Part shown: positions 63,360 to 64,000 of the stretch, piece by piece
Numbering within the stretch: position 1 is the first letter of the stretch
How the letters are laid out: every line of letters begins with the position of its first letter
Program-made: the position numbers and the translations under genes
The notes under the pieces: generated by a model
The model's input: only the letters and a program-made list of their open reading frames with translations
Databases searched by the model: none
Told to the model about the DNA's origin: nothing
Assembly: GCA_000741495.1 (NCBI GenBank)
Contig: JGZV01000006.1
Span: 33,595 to 97,594 of the forward strand
From: Bifidobacterium thermophilum
GTDB taxonomy: Bacteria; Actinomycetota; Actinomycetes; Actinomycetales; Bifidobacteriaceae
DNA: 64,000 nucleotides
Direction of reading: 5' to 3'

Positions 63360-63477
63360 GTGCGGCGGCGTGCTACTCTCCCACATCCTGTCGGGTGCAG
63401 TACCATCGCCGTGCCAGGTCTTCGCTTCCGGGTTCGGAATGGGTCCGGGCGTCTCCCCTGGGCCATGGCCGCCGCAA
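63360..63477 (-). rRNA. rrf: 5S ribosomal RNA
   Basis: Read on the minus strand it starts TTGCGGCGGCCATGGC, contains CCCATTCCGAACCCGGAAG and GGGAGAGTAGCACGCCGCCGC, and its ends pair (GCGGCGG/CCGCCGC). Ends are placed by that pairing and are good to a few bases. Confidence 0.93.
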
Positions 63478-63639
63478 ATCTTCGATTGTCATCCCACAGG
63501 CTTTCACGCCCGCGGGGGGGGTTGTGGTGGGTTGGGGACCGGATGGTGGACGCGTGTGTGCCGAAGGATCGCAATATGACCGGCGGGGTGTCTCCCTGCC
63601 GTCCGGGTGATGCTTGTCCTGCCACCCCCATAGGGGTGT

Positions 63640-64000
<361 letters not shown>

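Overview
The window is a piece of a high-G+C actinobacterial chromosome and is most likely from a Bifidobacterium. The grounds are the dnaK-grpE-dnaJ-hspR operon with a HAIR-type operator, the set of LacI-controlled starch and maltodextrin genes, the ATPase-less sugar ABC transporters, DUF4235 and DUF6541 proteins, and the overall codon style. The species cannot be fixed from the sequence alone. No phage, integrase, transposase or CRISPR array was seen.

Layout. At 1-6682 lies a Wadjet anti-plasmid locus (jetA cut by the left edge, then jetB, jetC, jetD) with a peroxiredoxin gene overlapping the end of jetD. 6.6-31.8 kb is a mixed housekeeping stretch: a DUF5701 protein, tRNA-Ser(GGA), a DUF6541 membrane protein, an FtsX-like permease with a degenerate ABC ATPase partner, an HD hydrolase, a class II glutamine amidotransferase, Kup, a TatD nuclease, PepC, a divergent HxlR/SDR pair, a macrodomain plus SirTM sirtuin pair, MetG, RsmI, a protein O-mannosyltransferase and DedA. 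31.8-37.4 kb carries tRNA-Ala(CGC), MgtC and the heat-shock operon. 38-40 kb is a membrane-anchored alkaline phosphatase.

40.3-59.4 kb is a starch/maltodextrin island. It holds two paralogous LacI regulators, a GH13 glucosidase, a MalEFG-type ABC transporter, type I pullulanase, 4-alpha-glucanotransferase, a DUF624 protein, and a second sugar transporter (two permeases and a lipoprotein). Four promoters here share one design: a TTGCAA or TTGCGA -35 box buried in a LacI-type operator, a 17-base spacer, then the -10. Neither transporter has its own ATPase gene here, so a shared ATPase encoded elsewhere is expected. 59.6-63.1 kb holds a phosphatase, a DUF4235 protein, a nitroreductase, a small zinc-ribbon-like protein and an aldo/keto reductase. 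The 3' end of an rRNA operon (5S, then part of 23S, minus strand) closes the window.

The most unusual features are: (i) frame breaks at runs of six C (coding strand) in tatD, the mannosyltransferase and the second lacI, with a matching C6/G5 mismatch in a noncoding hairpin, which means either sequence error or slipped-strand switching; (ii) an ABC ATPase with an intact Walker B but no recognisable Walker A lysine or LSGGQ signature; (iii) a peroxiredoxin translationally coupled to Wadjet; (iv) a macrodomain-sirtuin pair without its usual lipoyl-carrier partners; and (v) a repeated multi-arm hairpin module at two distant loci.
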